Assembly (NCBI RefSeq): GCF_000834635.1
Contig: NZ_JXQV01000003.1
Location: 62,001-126,000 of the forward strand
From: Agrobacterium tumefaciens
GTDB taxonomy: Bacteria > Pseudomonadota > Alphaproteobacteria > Rhizobiales > Rhizobiaceae
Length of the DNA: 64,000 nt
Reading direction: 5' to 3'
Within the stretch, counting starts at the first letter, position 1. Each line of letters starts with the position of its first letter. A program made the translations under genes and the position numbers. The notes beneath the pieces are model-generated. The model searched no databases, was not told the origin of the DNA, and was given only the letters and a program-made list of their open reading frames with translations. This document shows positions 19,550 to 29,764 of the stretch, in pieces.

Positions 19550-21367
19550 TCAGGCAGCGCGTGAAAGGCCCTGACGTGCCGCATCGCCGGAAAGCTGAAA
19601 GCGCGACAAAAGCGAACGGAGCTGTTGGCTTTCTTCCGCCAGTGTCTGGCTGGCAGCCGTCGTTTCCTCAACCATCGCCGCATTTTGCTGTGTCATCTGG
19701 TCCATGTGGTTCACGGACGCATTGATCTCGTGGAGGCCAGTCGCCTGCTCACGGGCAGCGGTGGCGATGGTGTTGACGTGACCATCAACGCGGTTGACCA
19801 GAACCATGATTTCGTCGAGCGCATCTCCCGTGGAACGAACGAGCGAGACACCGCCGCCCACATGTTCAGCAGAGCTGTTGATGAGCGACTTGATCTGCTT
19901 GGCGGCATTGGCGGAACGCTGCGCAAGCTCACGCACCTCCTGCGCAACAACGGCAAAGCCCCGACCGGCCTCGCCCGCGCGTGCAGCCTCGACACCGGCA
20001 TTCAGCGCAAGAAGATTGGTCTGGAAGGCGATCTCATCGATGACGCCGATGATCTGGCCGATCTTCTGGGATGAATCTTCGATCCGGTTCATCGCATCCA
20101 CTGCGTTGCGGACGATCTGGCCGGAACGGTCTGCGCTGCTCTTCGTCTCCGTCACCATCTGGCGCGCTTCGTTGGCGCGTTCAGATGATGTGCGAACGGT
20201 CGATGTGATCTCATCCAGCGCCGCTGCGGTCTCTTCCAGTGCTGCCGCCTGCTGTTCGGTGCGCTTGGAAAGATTGCCGGTCGCCTGGCTGATATCGGAA
20301 GCACTATCGTTGACGACATGGCTGGTGCGGGCAATGGCGCCGATGACATTGTGCAACTCGCCAACCGCGCTGTTAAAATCATGCCGCAGCTTTTCATACT
20401 CCTGGCCAATGGCACTGACCTGAACGGTCAGATCGCCGCCAGCCAGACGCTCGAGTGCCCGAGCGAGTTCGGCCATTGCATGGGATTGCTGCTGGGTCGT
20501 CGCGTTGATGATCTTCTCATTATTGATCCGGGCTTCTTCCAGAGCACGCTGCTGCTCGGCTTCCCGTAACTGGGATTGGCTGCGCTGATTGACGGAGTCG
20601 CGCAGGATCAGCAACGTCTTGGCCATAGCGCCGATTTCATTGCGGCGATCAGTATAGGACACATCGGCGTTGCCATCACCATCGGCGATACGGGCCATGC
20701 TTTCCTTCAGCGATGCGACGGGCCGGGTAACCCCACCGACGACGAAAGCCGCAGCACCCATGACGAGGATGGCGCTGCCTGCACAGATGCCACCAACCCA
20801 AAGCGCCTCATCCCAGAAGGCGGCTTTGAGGTCGTCCACATAGACGCCTGTGCCGACAATCCAGCCCCAGGGCGCAAATCCTGCCACATGGGAAAACTTC
20901 TCGACGGGATCAGGCGAACCGGGCTTTGGCCAATAATAATCGACAAAGCCCTTGCCATTTGCCTTGACGGTGCTGACAAACTCCATGAACAGAAATTTGC
21001 CGTTCGGATCTTTGTTGCCCGAGAGGTCTGTGCCATTCAGTTCCGGCTTGACCGGGTGCATGACCATTTTCGGACCCATATCATTGATCCAGAAATATCC
21101 GCTGCCATTGTCGTAACGCATGGCAGAGAGCGTCGCTTTTGCCTGCTGCTGAGCAGCCTCGCGCGTCAACGCCCCGCTTTGCTCCAGGCGGTAATAGTTA
21201 TCAAGAATAGCGACGCCTGTCTGGGTCATGGATGCAAGTCCGGCTTTGCGCTCCTCTTCCATCCCCTGGTATCCGCCAAACAAACTGAAGGTGAGAGCTG
21301 CCACCATGATACTCAGGAATAAAGCGACAAGCGCATATAAGCGCATCGAAATGGTCATGTGTTTCAT
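19550..21367 (-). CDS. Methyl-accepting chemotaxis protein with single Cache periplasmic domain
   Basis: A 605-residue chemoreceptor: membrane helix at about 8-28, a periplasmic Cache_2 domain (about 32-185, with [17 protein letters not shown] and [16 protein letters not shown]), a second helix near 190-212, a HAMP segment, and the signalling coiled coil with the tip region [20 protein letters not shown]. Cache_2 receptors often sense small organic acids; the ligand here is unknown. The C-terminus ends in RQGLSRAA and lacks a CheR-binding pentapeptide, unlike the receptor at the window start. The ATG at 21367 follows GGGGGA; a TTG six codons earlier overlaps that site. Confidence 0.94.
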   Translation of the reverse strand: MKHMTISMRLYALVALFLSIMVAALTFSLFGGYQGMEEERKAGLASMTQTGVAILDNYYRLEQSGALTREAAQQQAKATLSAMRYDNGSGYFWINDMGPKMVMHPVKPELNGTDLSGNKDPNGKFLFMEFVSTVKANGKGFVDYYWPKPGSPDPVEKFSHVAGFAPWGWIVGTGVYVDDLKAAFWDEALWVGGICAGSAILVMGAAAFVVGGVTRPVASLKESMARIADGDGNADVSYTDRRNEIGAMAKTLLILRDSVNQRSQSQLREAEQQRALEEARINNEKIINATTQQQSHAMAELARALERLAGGDLTVQVSAIGQEYEKLRHDFNSAVGELHNVIGAIARTSHVVNDSASDISQATGNLSKRTEQQAAALEETAAALDEITSTVRTSSERANEARQMVTETKSSADRSGQIVRNAVDAMNRIEDSSQKIGQIIGVIDEIAFQTNLLALNAGVEAARAGEAGRGFAVVAQEVRELAQRSANAAKQIKSLINSSAEHVGGGVSLVRSTGDALDEIMVLVNRVDGHVNTIATAAREQATGLHEINASVNHMDQMTQQNAAMVEETTAASQTLAEESQQLRSLLSRFQLSGDAARQGLSRAA

Positions 21368-21669
21368 GCCGTTACAGTCCCCCAATTTTATATGAGGAGA
21401 GACTATAGTTATTAAAAATTCATTATTAATAATTCAGGCAGTCTTAACGAATACAGCCCGGATCTCTTGCAGAAGTGCGCGAAATTCTCAGAACGCTGTT
21501 ATCAGTGTATAAATTTTATATTTCTTCGAATATACTAATTTTTTACAGTAAAATAAATCTGATTTATTTTTTATAGTTGAAAAATGACAGAATTCACGCG
21601 CCGATAAAGAAGCGTTAATCATCCCTGCGTATCGTTATGGCATGCAACTAAACATGAGGGGGCTCGAAG
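21368..21669. other. AT-rich divergent intergenic region
   Basis: About 300 bp separate the chemoreceptor from the DUF1883 gene and are markedly richer in A and T than the surroundings, particularly 21405-21435 and 21500-21590. It probably holds the promoters of both divergent genes. I see no RNA gene, no repeat copy and no plausible coding frame. Bent or nucleoid-protein-binding DNA is possible. Confidence 0.5.
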
Positions 21670-21993
21670 ATGGCCGTGCCAAGCTTCCGCTTTACACACT
21701 ACGATCTCAAGGAATTACGCGCCGGTGCGGTCATTGAGGTATCACTGAACGCCGTCAACAACGTGCGGCTGATGACCTCGGGCAACTATCAGCGCTTCAC
21801 CGAAATGCTGGATTTCAAATTCATGGGCGGTGTTGCGAAGAAGTCGCCGCTGCGTTTGACCATTCCCGAAACGTCGCACTGGCACCTCATTGTTGACTGC
21901 GAAGGTCATCATGCGCTTGCGGAATCGTCTGTAAAAATGCTGCCGCCACGCAATGTGACTCTGCCTCGTGAAAAAGTCGCGGCGGTGCGTTAG
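21670..21993 (+). CDS. DUF1883 domain protein
   Basis: A 107-residue soluble protein whose whole length matches the DUF1883 pattern: an early FTHYDLKELRAGAVIEVSL strand, NVRLM, a GGVAKKSPLRL turn and SHWHLIVDCEGH. The fold is small and beta-rich; the family has no established function, and in some bacteria it is fused to TIR domains. GGGGG lies a few bases before the ATG. It ends 10 bp from the convergent rarA stop. Confidence 0.8.
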   Translation: MAVPSFRFTHYDLKELRAGAVIEVSLNAVNNVRLMTSGNYQRFTEMLDFKFMGGVAKKSPLRLTIPETSHWHLIVDCEGHHALAESSVKMLPPRNVTLPREKVAAVR

Positions 21994-22003
21994 CTCCAGA
22001 AGC

Positions 22004-23320
22004 TTATTTGGCGTTTCGCTCACGCCTAAGCTTCGCCCACCAGTCCAGACGTTTGCGAATATCGCGCTCGAAACCACGATCCGGCGGATCATAAAACGTG
22101 GTCCGCCCCATTTTCTCCGGGAAATAATCCTGCCCTGAAAAGGCGTCCGGCTCATCGTGGTCATAACGATACCCATCGCCATAGGCTTCGCTTTTCATCA
22201 GCTTCGTTGGCGCATTGAGAATATGCTTGGGTGGCAGCAGCGACCCGTTTTCCTTGGCTGCACGCATGGCCGCCTTATAAGCGGTATAGACTGCGTTGGA
22301 TTTGGGTGCTGTGGCCAGATAGATGCAGGCCTGCGCCAGAGCGAGTTCACCCTCCGGCGAACCGAGATAGTCATAGGCATCTTTGGCGGCATTGCAGATG
22401 ACCAGCGCCTGCGGATCGGCAAGTCCGATATCCTCCACCGCCATGCGCACCAGACGACGACCGAGATAGAGCGGGTCTTCGCCCGCATCCAGCATGCGAG
22501 ACAGGTAGTACAGTGCAGCATCTGGATCGGACCCCCGCACGGATTTATGCAGCGCTGAGATCAGATTGTAGTGACCATCCTGCGCCTTGTCGTAAACTGG
22601 CGCACGCCGTTGCACGATATGCGTCAGGCCTTCGGTGTCGAATATCTCGTCCTTGCGCACGGCGCGCCAGACCTCTTCCGCCAGCGTCAGCACCGCACGT
22701 CCATCACCATCTGCCATGCGAATGAGAGATGAACGGGCATCATCCGTCAGCGGTAGCGGCTTTTCTTCGACGCTTTCGGCGCGTGTGAGAAGCTCGCCAA
22801 GGCTTTCCTCATCATGGGACTTGAAGGTCAGCACGCGGGCGCGTGACAAAAGAGCGGCGTTAAGCTCGAAGGATGGGTTTTCTGTGGTGGCACCCACCAG
22901 AATGATCGTGCCATCCTCCATGACAGGCAGGAAACTATCCTGCTGGGCGCGATTGAAGCGATGAATTTCGTCCACGAACAGCAGCGTCTGGCGCCCGTTC
23001 ATGCGCCGCGCACGCGCACCTTCAAAGACCTTCTTCAGATCGGCAACGCCCGAAAAGATGGCGGAGATCTGCTCGAAGGCCAGTTGCGCCTCGCCCGAAA
23101 GCAGGCGCGCAACCGTTGTCTTGCCAGTACCGGGCGGTCCCCAGAAAATCATGGAGCCCAGGGAGCCGCTCTCTATCATTCGGCGCAGAACGCCCTCTTC
23201 GCCCGTCAGATGCGACTGGCCCGTTACCTCGGCAAGCGTGGTCGGGCGCAGCCTGTCAGCGAGAGGCCGCCGGTTGGCGACATCAGCCGGTATCTGTGGC
23301 GCGAAGAGATCGCCGCTCAT
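22004..23320 (-). CDS. rarA: Replication-associated recombination protein RarA (MgsA)
   Basis: A 438-residue AAA+ ATPase related to clamp loaders and eukaryotic WRNIP1, acting at stalled replication forks. Walker A GPPGTGKTT (about residue 60), Walker B LLFVDEIHRFNRAQQD and sensor 1 ILVGATTENPSFELN are clear; the C-terminal tetramerisation block includes SVRGSDPDAALYYLSRML. Its ATG overlaps the stop of the upstream DegP-type protease by 4 bp, so the two are co-transcribed. Confidence 0.96.
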   Translation of the reverse strand: MSGDLFAPQIPADVANRRPLADRLRPTTLAEVTGQSHLTGEEGVLRRMIESGSLGSMIFWGPPGTGKTTVARLLSGEAQLAFEQISAIFSGVADLKKVFEGARARRMNGRQTLLFVDEIHRFNRAQQDSFLPVMEDGTIILVGATTENPSFELNAALLSRARVLTFKSHDEESLGELLTRAESVEEKPLPLTDDARSSLIRMADGDGRAVLTLAEEVWRAVRKDEIFDTEGLTHIVQRRAPVYDKAQDGHYNLISALHKSVRGSDPDAALYYLSRMLDAGEDPLYLGRRLVRMAVEDIGLADPQALVICNAAKDAYDYLGSPEGELALAQACIYLATAPKSNAVYTAYKAAMRAAKENGSLLPPKHILNAPTKLMKSEAYGDGYRYDHDEPDAFSGQDYFPEKMGRTTFYDPPDRGFERDIRKRLDWWAKLRRERNAK

Positions 23321-24723
23321 CGCAGAAATTGCCGGATGCGCTGGCCGTCACGGATAAGTTCCAGCCGCCAGAAGCCGGGATTGTCTTCCAAAGCCTTCTC
23401 GACATCCGCAGAGGTCGCCATGTCAGCGCCGTTGAGAGACACAATGATGTCCTTGGGCTGGAAACCGACCCGGGCCGCTGGCGAACCGCGTTTCACATCC
23501 ATGATGACAACACCGGCAGCGCCTGTCGGCAACCGCAGCTCGTCTGCAAGCTTGGGCGAAAGATTGGCGACAGTCGCTCCCGCAAACGGATTACGCCCTT
23601 CCAGCAGACGTTCGTCACGTGGCGCGGTTTCCGGTGCGGAATCCAGCGCGATGTTGAGGTTCTTTTCCTTGCCCTTGTCGATCACGGTGATGGTCGCGGA
23701 TTTGCCGATACCAGCGGTGGTCAGGCGGTAGCCCAGCGCATCGGGATGCTCCACATCGAGACCATTGACGGCTGTCACCACCTGACCCGGCTCGATGCCC
23801 GCCTTTTCCGCAGGCCCGTCCTTGACGACCCCCACGACAAGCGCGCCGCGTGCGCGTTTCAGCCCCAGCGCTTCGGCCACTTCTGATGTCACAGGATCAA
23901 ATGTTGCGCCGACATAAGGACGCTGGAAGGTCGTATCGCCCTTTTCAGCCGCAGCCAGGAATACGCGCACGAGATTGGCCGGAATGGCAAAGCCGATACC
24001 GTTCGAGCCGCCACCGCGCGAGAAGATGGCGGTGTTGATGCCGATCAACTCGCCCGCCATGTTCATGAGCGCGCCACCGGAGTTACCGGGATTGATGGAG
24101 GCGTCCGTCTGGATGAAGAAACCGAAATCACCCTGCGTGACCTGATTGCGCGCCAGTGCCGAGACGATACCGCTCGTCACCGTCTGACCCACACCAAAGG
24201 GGTTGCCGATGGCGAGAACGAGATCGCCGACTTCCGTCGCATCGGAATTGCCAAGCGCTAGGACCGGGAAATTCTCTTTCGCATCGATCTGCAAGACGGC
24301 GAGATCGATACGGTCATCCTTCATCAGAACCTTCGACGAGAACTCACGACCATCCGCCAACGCGACTTTGATATCGTCGGCACCATCGATGACGTGGTTG
24401 TTCGTCACCACAAGACCACCGGCGGTCACGATCACGCCCGAGCCGAGCGACGACTGTTTTTCCGTGCGGTTTGGCAGTTGCTGGCCAAAAAACTGCTCGA
24501 AGAAAGGGTCGCCAGCGAAAGGCGAACCGCGTTTCTGCACCATGCGCTCGGCATAGACGTTCACGACCGCTCCCGAGGTGCGCTTTACCAGTGGCGCAAA
24601 GGAGAGCTGCATTTCCGCGGTGCTGGAGGGCACGGTCTTGTTATCCTGCGCCCGCACCGAAACCGGCAAAACGAGCATTGTCGCCAAAAGGCCGGTGGTC
24701 AAATACTTCAACATGCTTGGCAT
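23317..24723 (-). CDS. DegP/Do-like periplasmic serine protease
   Basis: A 468-residue HtrA-family protease. A signal peptide ends near SVRAQ; the trypsin-like domain has the triad His in VTNNHVIDGAD, Asp in DDRIDLAVLQ and Ser in INPGNSGGALMN; two PDZ domains follow (around ARGALVVGVVKDGPAEKAG and GAAGVVIMDVKRGSPAARV). It degrades or refolds envelope proteins under stress. The start at 24723 is chosen for GAGGA close upstream; several in-frame ATGs lie within 60 bp. Related Rhizobiales genomes carry several degP paralogues, so no number is assigned. Confidence 0.93.
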   Translation of the reverse strand: MPSMLKYLTTGLLATMLVLPVSVRAQDNKTVPSSTAEMQLSFAPLVKRTSGAVVNVYAERMVQKRGSPFAGDPFFEQFFGQQLPNRTEKQSSLGSGVIVTAGGLVVTNNHVIDGADDIKVALADGREFSSKVLMKDDRIDLAVLQIDAKENFPVLALGNSDATEVGDLVLAIGNPFGVGQTVTSGIVSALARNQVTQGDFGFFIQTDASINPGNSGGALMNMAGELIGINTAIFSRGGGSNGIGFAIPANLVRVFLAAAEKGDTTFQRPYVGATFDPVTSEVAEALGLKRARGALVVGVVKDGPAEKAGIEPGQVVTAVNGLDVEHPDALGYRLTTAGIGKSATITVIDKGKEKNLNIALDSAPETAPRDERLLEGRNPFAGATVANLSPKLADELRLPTGAAGVVIMDVKRGSPAARVGFQPKDIIVSLNGADMATSADVEKALEDNPGFWRLELIRDGQRIRQFLR

Positions 24724-24888
24724 GTGATTCCTCATCCTCATCAATATGATGGAGTTATAACGCTTGAGCCTATAAATCAAAGGGCGGCAAGATAATGACG
24801 GGCTGCGCCATAAGACTAGAATGGAACAACTTATGCTCTTCCAGACTTATGACCGCATATAAAGTCCGCTTTTGGAAAAGAGATCCAC

Positions 24889-25242
24889 ATGAGTTTTAAA
24901 AAGCACGTTCTTGCTGGTTTGCTTGTTATCGCATCCTACTCCCACGGCTCGCCTGTTGGCGCGGCAAGCTTCGATTGCACGAAGACAGACCTGAAAGCGG
25001 ACGAAAAGACCATTTGCGAAAACCGCGCCTTAAACGACCAAGACGTGAGAATGGCGACCACATTCGACATCCTCACGCAATTGATGGCAATGGGCGCGCG
25101 CGACACGCTGAAGACAGAACAAAGCGAGTGGCTGAAAACCCGTGAAACCTGTGCTGCCGACACGGAATGCCTGACCAAATCCTACGATGACCGTATGAAA
25201 AAGCTTGGCGAAGCCTTCCAGAATATCAACCGTCCGCTTTAA
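24889..25242 (+). CDS. Small secreted LprI-like (DUF1311) protein
   Basis: A 117-residue protein with a signal peptide (about 1-26, ending near GAA) and a short helical domain with four cysteines: FDCTKTD, TICENRAL, ETCAADTECL. This spacing matches the LprI N-terminal/DUF1311 family, named after a mycobacterial lysozyme inhibitor; whether this protein inhibits lysozyme is not known. AAGAG lies 8-9 bp before the ATG. Its 3' end overlaps the convergent hydrolase gene by 4 bp. Confidence 0.82.
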   Translation: MSFKKHVLAGLLVIASYSHGSPVGAASFDCTKTDLKADEKTICENRALNDQDVRMATTFDILTQLMAMGARDTLKTEQSEWLKTRETCAADTECLTKSYDDRMKKLGEAFQNINRPL

Positions 25243-26234
25243 GCCGCAGAAATGATACTCGCCATCAGCCCGTGCAACTGGTCCCTATAGCCGGTGCGGG
25301 CGGATGGCACGTCTTCGCGTGAGGTCATCACCACGGAGAGCTTTCTGGACGGCACGATATACAGCATCTGCCCGCCATAGCCCCAGGCATAATAGACCGT
25401 CTCCCCTGCCATTTCCTTGATGAACCAGCAGTAGCCGTAGCCATCGCCATTGAACACGGAATTGGTGCGCTGAACCCATGACTGATCCACCCAAGCCTGC
25501 GAAACGAGACGCTCACCATCCGGTGTCACGCCTCCGCGTCGGTACAGCTCACCAAACGCCAGCAGAGATCGCGCCGTCATCGCCATCTGGTTTCCACCGA
25601 GATAGACGCCCTGCGGGTCTCGCTCCCATGATCCAATGGAAAAGCCTTCGAGAGGTGAGAACCAGTCACGGGCCAGCGCCAGCGTGGACTTGCCGGAAGC
25701 CTTGGTGAGAATGGCTGAGAGAAGATGCGTGGACCCGGTGGAATAGAGCATACCGCCGCCCGGCTCGCCCGCAAATCCTGAACCGAGCGCCATGCGCACC
25801 CAGTTCCGGCTGGAAACCCAGCGGCCATAATTAGGACCAGACATCCGCTCCAGACCCGATTGCATGGAAAGCAGGTTGCCAATGGTCACCCGCTCGATAC
25901 GCGGATCAGGCTTGGCCGGAAAGTCGGGCCGAAGCACCGACGAGATCGGTTGATCGGCACCCTCAAGAATCTTGCGATCGATCGCCATACCAACCAGCGC
26001 GGACACGATGGATTTGGACGCCGACTTGATGTTGGTGGAGCCGTTCAACGACGCACCGTGATACGCGCGGCTTGCAACCTCCTTGCCGTCAAGACTGACG
26101 ATGACTGCCTTCAGGCTTGGCAGCGCGTCTGCATCTTCCAGAAGCTTCGGTAAGCCGGCACTCGGCGTCTGGGCACGAACGACCGAGGCCAAGGGGAGCG
26201 AAGCGATGAGGGCAAGTGCTGTGCGTCTTTTCAT
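25239..26234 (-). CDS. Serine hydrolase of the beta-lactamase/class C fold
   Basis: A 331-residue exported protein with an N-terminal signal peptide (RRTALALIASLPLASVVRA). SASK in IKSASKSIVSALVGMAID supplies the catalytic Ser and Lys, and YSTGSTHLLSA the Tyr of the YxN/YxS motif, as in 6-aminohexanoate-dimer hydrolase-like proteins. Such enzymes are esterases, amidases or DD-peptidase relatives; the substrate cannot be told. It does not look like a true resistance beta-lactamase. It is monocistronic. Confidence 0.88.
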   Translation of the reverse strand: MKRRTALALIASLPLASVVRAQTPSAGLPKLLEDADALPSLKAVIVSLDGKEVASRAYHGASLNGSTNIKSASKSIVSALVGMAIDRKILEGADQPISSVLRPDFPAKPDPRIERVTIGNLLSMQSGLERMSGPNYGRWVSSRNWVRMALGSGFAGEPGGGMLYSTGSTHLLSAILTKASGKSTLALARDWFSPLEGFSIGSWERDPQGVYLGGNQMAMTARSLLAFGELYRRGGVTPDGERLVSQAWVDQSWVQRTNSVFNGDGYGYCWFIKEMAGETVYYAWGYGGQMLYIVPSRKLSVVMTSREDVPSARTGYRDQLHGLMASIISAA

Positions 26235-26397
26235 AGAGATTATTTAGTGAACATTAAAACAAGCAGAAGGCCTGTCACCGCTTTGTGAATAGCCCTCACC
26301 CCGAGCTCACCCAGCGGTGACAAAGCCAAAACAAACAATGACTTCCGCAGCTTTGGAGACTCAAATTGCCAACGCCTTGAATCATCGCATGAAGAGA

Positions 26398-27075
26398 TCA
26401 TTCCTCGTAGATCATCTTCTTCGTCATCCCGCCATCCAGCACCATGACCTGTCCGGTCATGAAGCCAGCCCCGGCAAGATACACCACCGCATCCGCAATA
26501 TCTTTCGGCCTGCCCACCCGCCCAACCGGATGCTGAGAATGATCCTGCTCACGCAGATCCGTGTCTTCGGTAATCCAGCCCGGCGCAATTGCATTCACCC
26601 GGATTTTCGGCCCAAGACTCACCGCAAGCGCGTGGGTCAACGCCACCAGTCCACCCTTGGATGCGGCATAGGCTTCCGTTTCCGGCTCGGACATGAAGGC
26701 ACGCGTGGAAACCATATTGATGATTCTGGCACCCTCCCCCATCAGCGGCACGGCAGACCGCGTCATCAGGAACGCCCCGGTCAGATGACTGTCCGTCACC
26801 TTGCGCCAATCGGCCAGCGATAACTCATGGATAGGCCCAGTGTTGGGCGACGCAATGCCTGCATTGTTGACGAGAAGCTCAAGACCATCCCAGCCAAGCT
26901 TCTCAAATGCGGCGGCGACAGAAGCTTCATCTCCCACATCGCAATGGCAATGCTGTGCCGTCGTCTTGCTGCTCCTGATATCAAAGGACGCAACGGTCCA
27001 GCCGTCCTCCAGCAGAGTCTCGATAATCCCGGTCCCGATGACACCGGCACCGCCGGTTACGATAGCGCGTTTCAT
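26398..27075 (-). CDS. SDR-family oxidoreductase
   Basis: A 225-residue short-chain dehydrogenase/reductase. The cofactor site TGGAGVIGTGI is at residues 7-17, NNAGIAS follows at about 66, and the catalytic Ser and Tyr-x-x-x-Lys are in MVSTRAFMSEPETEAYAASK. The acidic residue in ASFDIRSS after strand 2 suggests NAD(H) preference. No pathway genes adjoin it, so the substrate is unknown. Confidence 0.92.
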   Translation of the reverse strand: MKRAIVTGGAGVIGTGIIETLLEDGWTVASFDIRSSKTTAQHCHCDVGDEASVAAAFEKLGWDGLELLVNNAGIASPNTGPIHELSLADWRKVTDSHLTGAFLMTRSAVPLMGEGARIINMVSTRAFMSEPETEAYAASKGGLVALTHALAVSLGPKIRVNAIAPGWITEDTDLREQDHSQHPVGRVGRPKDIADAVVYLAGAGFMTGQVMVLDGGMTKKMIYEE

Positions 27076-27203
27076 GAATTCAGGTCCTCATTTTTCACAT
27101 TCGGCCAACGTGCTGAAGCAAAACCAGTTCCGATTCAAAATCACGGTTGGCAGCCACGCCCAAATTGCGCATGCTGAATGCCATGCGATCTGCCGACAAA
27201 ACA

Positions 27204-27749
27204 ATGCCGAGATTGGTTTCGAATCGCCTGACCCTTCGGCGCTTCAAGATTACGGACGCGCCAGCGCTGGCACGCATCACCAATGATCAGCTGGTGCTTT
27301 GCAACCTCTTACGAACATCTTGTCCCTTCACAGTGGATGATGCCCGAACGAAGATACTGCGCTTTCAAAGGAAAAATCTGCCCGTATGGGCAAATAACGG
27401 CCAGTTAATCGGCCTCATCGGTCTTGCAGGTGAGTTTGGGCTGTGGCTAGGGCGAAGCGCATGGGCGAGAGGCTACGGAGAAGAAGCAGCCCGGCTCGTC
27501 ATCGATCATGCATTTACGCACATGAACATGCCTGTTCTTCACGCTAACCCAATCAGCGACAATAAATCATCTCACCGTCTCATGCAGAAGCTTGGGTTCA
27601 GGAAAATTGGTAGAGCGCAATCTCTCTGCGCACAGCGAAACAGAATGGTTTCGATTGTCAGGTACGAGTTGAGAAACCCATTTCACTTGGTCTCACTCAC
27701 CCCGTCATTCTCGGACGTGGTCAAATCCTCGGGACAAGCCCGAGGATGA
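27204..27749 (+). CDS. GNAT-family acetyltransferase with repeat-derived C-terminus
   Basis: About 181 residues with the GNAT fold: N-terminal PRLVSNRLTLRRF, acetyl-CoA loop ARGYGEEAARLVIDHAF (a modified R/Q-x-x-G-x-A motif) and a late ANPISDNKSSHRLMQKLGF typical of the RimJ/RimL subgroup. No strong ribosome site marks the start; ATGs at 27171, 27183 and 27204 are possible, and 27204 fits the family best. The last 15 or so codons and the stop lie inside the palindromic repeat at 27703-27751, so insertion of that repeat has replaced the natural end. Substrate unknown. Confidence 0.8.
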   Translation: MPRLVSNRLTLRRFKITDAPALARITNDQLVLCNLLRTSCPFTVDDARTKILRFQRKNLPVWANNGQLIGLIGLAGEFGLWLGRSAWARGYGEEAARLVIDHAFTHMNMPVLHANPISDNKSSHRLMQKLGFRKIGRAQSLCAQRNRMVSIVRYELRNPFHLVSLTPSFSDVVKSSGQARG

Positions 27750-27751
27750 CG
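27703..27751. repeat. Interspersed palindrome forming the 3' end of the acetyltransferase gene
   Basis: The right arm (ATCCTCGGGACAAGCCCGAG, then GATGACG) is intact, while the left arm (GTCATTCTCGGACGTGG) is degenerate and shortened. The stop codon of the acetyltransferase at 27747-27749 falls in GGATGACG of the repeat. Confidence 0.85.
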
Positions 27752-27780
27752 CAGAATGTGTCTCACTGCCGAACGATGGC

Positions 27781-29616
27781 TTACTCCGGCAGTATCCGAA
27801 CGGCACCCTTATCCGCGCTGGATGCAAATGCCGCATAGGCCTTCAACGCCGTGGTGACATTGCGCTTGCGGTGCTCTGCTGGCTTCCAGCCAAGCTGGTC
27901 CTGTTCGGCGCGGCGGGATGCGAGTTCGGCATCCGAGACCTTCAGATTAATGGTGCGGTTGGGGATGTCGATCTCGATCGGATCGCCCTGGCGCACGAGG
28001 CCGATGGCGCCGCCCTGGGCTGCTTCAGGCGAGGCATGGCCGATGGAAAGGCCAGACGTGCCGCCGGAGAAGCGGCCATCGGTGATGAGCGCGCAGGCCT
28101 TACCGAGACCCTTGGATTTCAGATAGCTGGTTGGATACAGCATTTCCTGCATGCCTGGGCCGCCCTTGGGGCCTTCGTAACGGATGACAACAACGTCGCC
28201 AGCCTTGACTTCGTTGGACAGGATGCCCTTCACGGCAGAGTCCTGGCTTTCGTAAACCACGGCGACACCGTTGAATTTCAGGATCGATTCGTCCACGCCA
28301 GCGGTCTTTACGATGCAACCATCCTGCGCGATGTTGCCGTACAGAACAGCCAGACCACCATCCTTGGAAAACGGCTTTTCGACAGAGCGGATGACACCAT
28401 TTTCGCTATCGGTATCCAGCTCATCCCAGCGCGAGGACTGGCTGAAAGCCACCTGCGTCGGCACGCCACCGGGCGCAGCCTTGAAGAAGTCGCGCACGCT
28501 TTCGCTGTTGGTACGTGTGATATCCCAACGGTTGATGGCATCACCCAGCGTTTTCTCATGAACGGTGTAGCAATCCGTATTGAGAAGACCGCCGCGTTCC
28601 AGTTCACCCAGAATACGCATGATGCCGCCGGCACGGTGGACGTCTTCCATGTGCACGTCCTGCTTGGCAGGCGCGACCTTGGACAGGCACGGGACGCGGC
28701 GCGACATGCGGTCGATGTCTTCCATGGTAAAGTCGACGCCGCCCTCATGGGCCGCGGCCAGAATGTGCAGCACGGTATTGGTGGAGCCGCCCATGGCGAT
28801 ATCCAGCGCAATCGCATTTTCGAATGCAGCCTTGGTCGCAATCGAACGCGGCAGAACCGTATAGTCATCCTGCTCGTAGTGACGGCGCGCCAGATCAACG
28901 ATCAGGTGGCCCGCCTCAACGAACAGGCGCTTGCGATCCGAATGCGTGGCCAGCGTGGAGCCATTGCCGGGCAAGGCAAGGCCCAGCGCTTCGGTCAAAC
29001 AGTTCATGGAATTGGCCGTGAACATGCCAGAGCATGAGCCACAGGTTGGACATGCAGCACGCTCGATGGTGTCGACTTCCTCATCGGTCATCTTGTCATC
29101 GGCAGCAGCAACCATCGCATCTACGAGGTCGAGCGCAACGGTCTTGCCATGCAGCACAGCCTTGCCCGCTTCCATTGGTCCACCGGACACGAAGACAACG
29201 GGAATGTTGAGACGCATGGCGGCATTCAGCATGCCGGGCGTGATCTTGTCGCAGTTGGAAATGCAGACCATGGCATCGGCACAGTGGGCGTTGACCATGT
29301 ACTCAACGGAATCGGCGATGATCTCACGCGATGGCAGCGAATACAGCATCCCATCGTGACCCATGGCGATGCCATCATCCACGGCAATCGTGTTGAATTC
29401 CTTGGCAACGCCACCGGCTGCTTCGATTTCCCGCGCAACCAGCTGGCCGAGGTCTTTCAGGTGGACGTGGCCCGGCACGAACTGCGTGAACGAGTTGACG
29501 ACAGCGATAATCGGCTTGCCGAAATCGCCATCTTTCATGCCGGTGGCGCGCCAAAGGCCACGCGCACCGGCCATGTTGCGGCCGTGGGTTGTCGTTCTGG
29601 AGCGATAAACTGGCAT
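27781..29616 (-). CDS. ilvD: Dihydroxy-acid dehydratase
   Basis: A 611-residue Fe-S dehydratase catalysing the third common step of isoleucine and valine synthesis. Cluster ligands are in [13 protein letters not shown] and [19 protein letters not shown]; the C-terminal block [19 protein letters not shown] binds substrate and metal. GAGGAA precedes the ATG by 9 bp. It depends on cluster supply from systems such as the SUF operon in this window. ilvA lies 2.3 kb away, separated by unrelated genes. Confidence 0.97.
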   Translation of the reverse strand: MPVYRSRTTTHGRNMAGARGLWRATGMKDGDFGKPIIAVVNSFTQFVPGHVHLKDLGQLVAREIEAAGGVAKEFNTIAVDDGIAMGHDGMLYSLPSREIIADSVEYMVNAHCADAMVCISNCDKITPGMLNAAMRLNIPVVFVSGGPMEAGKAVLHGKTVALDLVDAMVAAADDKMTDEEVDTIERAACPTCGSCSGMFTANSMNCLTEALGLALPGNGSTLATHSDRKRLFVEAGHLIVDLARRHYEQDDYTVLPRSIATKAAFENAIALDIAMGGSTNTVLHILAAAHEGGVDFTMEDIDRMSRRVPCLSKVAPAKQDVHMEDVHRAGGIMRILGELERGGLLNTDCYTVHEKTLGDAINRWDITRTNSESVRDFFKAAPGGVPTQVAFSQSSRWDELDTDSENGVIRSVEKPFSKDGGLAVLYGNIAQDGCIVKTAGVDESILKFNGVAVVYESQDSAVKGILSNEVKAGDVVVIRYEGPKGGPGMQEMLYPTSYLKSKGLGKACALITDGRFSGGTSGLSIGHASPEAAQGGAIGLVRQGDPIEIDIPNRTINLKVSDAELASRRAEQDQLGWKPAEHRKRNVTTALKAYAAFASSADKGAVRILPE

Positions 29617-29742
29617 GTGCTTATTCCTCGATTTTTCTCATACAAGAGCTGTTTTGCACAGCACCGCTGCGCCCTGCCCTTGCTTTTGAGTGGGTTTTAC
29701 TCGAAAGCCGCCCGCCTGTCACTGCCACCTTCAGGCAAAACA

Positions 29743-29762
29743 GTACGGTTCGGTACGGTACG
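29743..29762. repeat. Short 5-bp tandem repeat
   Basis: Four units of GTACG (the second reads GTTCG) lie between the ilvD promoter region and the 3' end of the LysR gene. This is a microsatellite-like tract that could vary in copy number; no function is evident. Confidence 0.6.
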
Positions 29763-29764
29763 GT

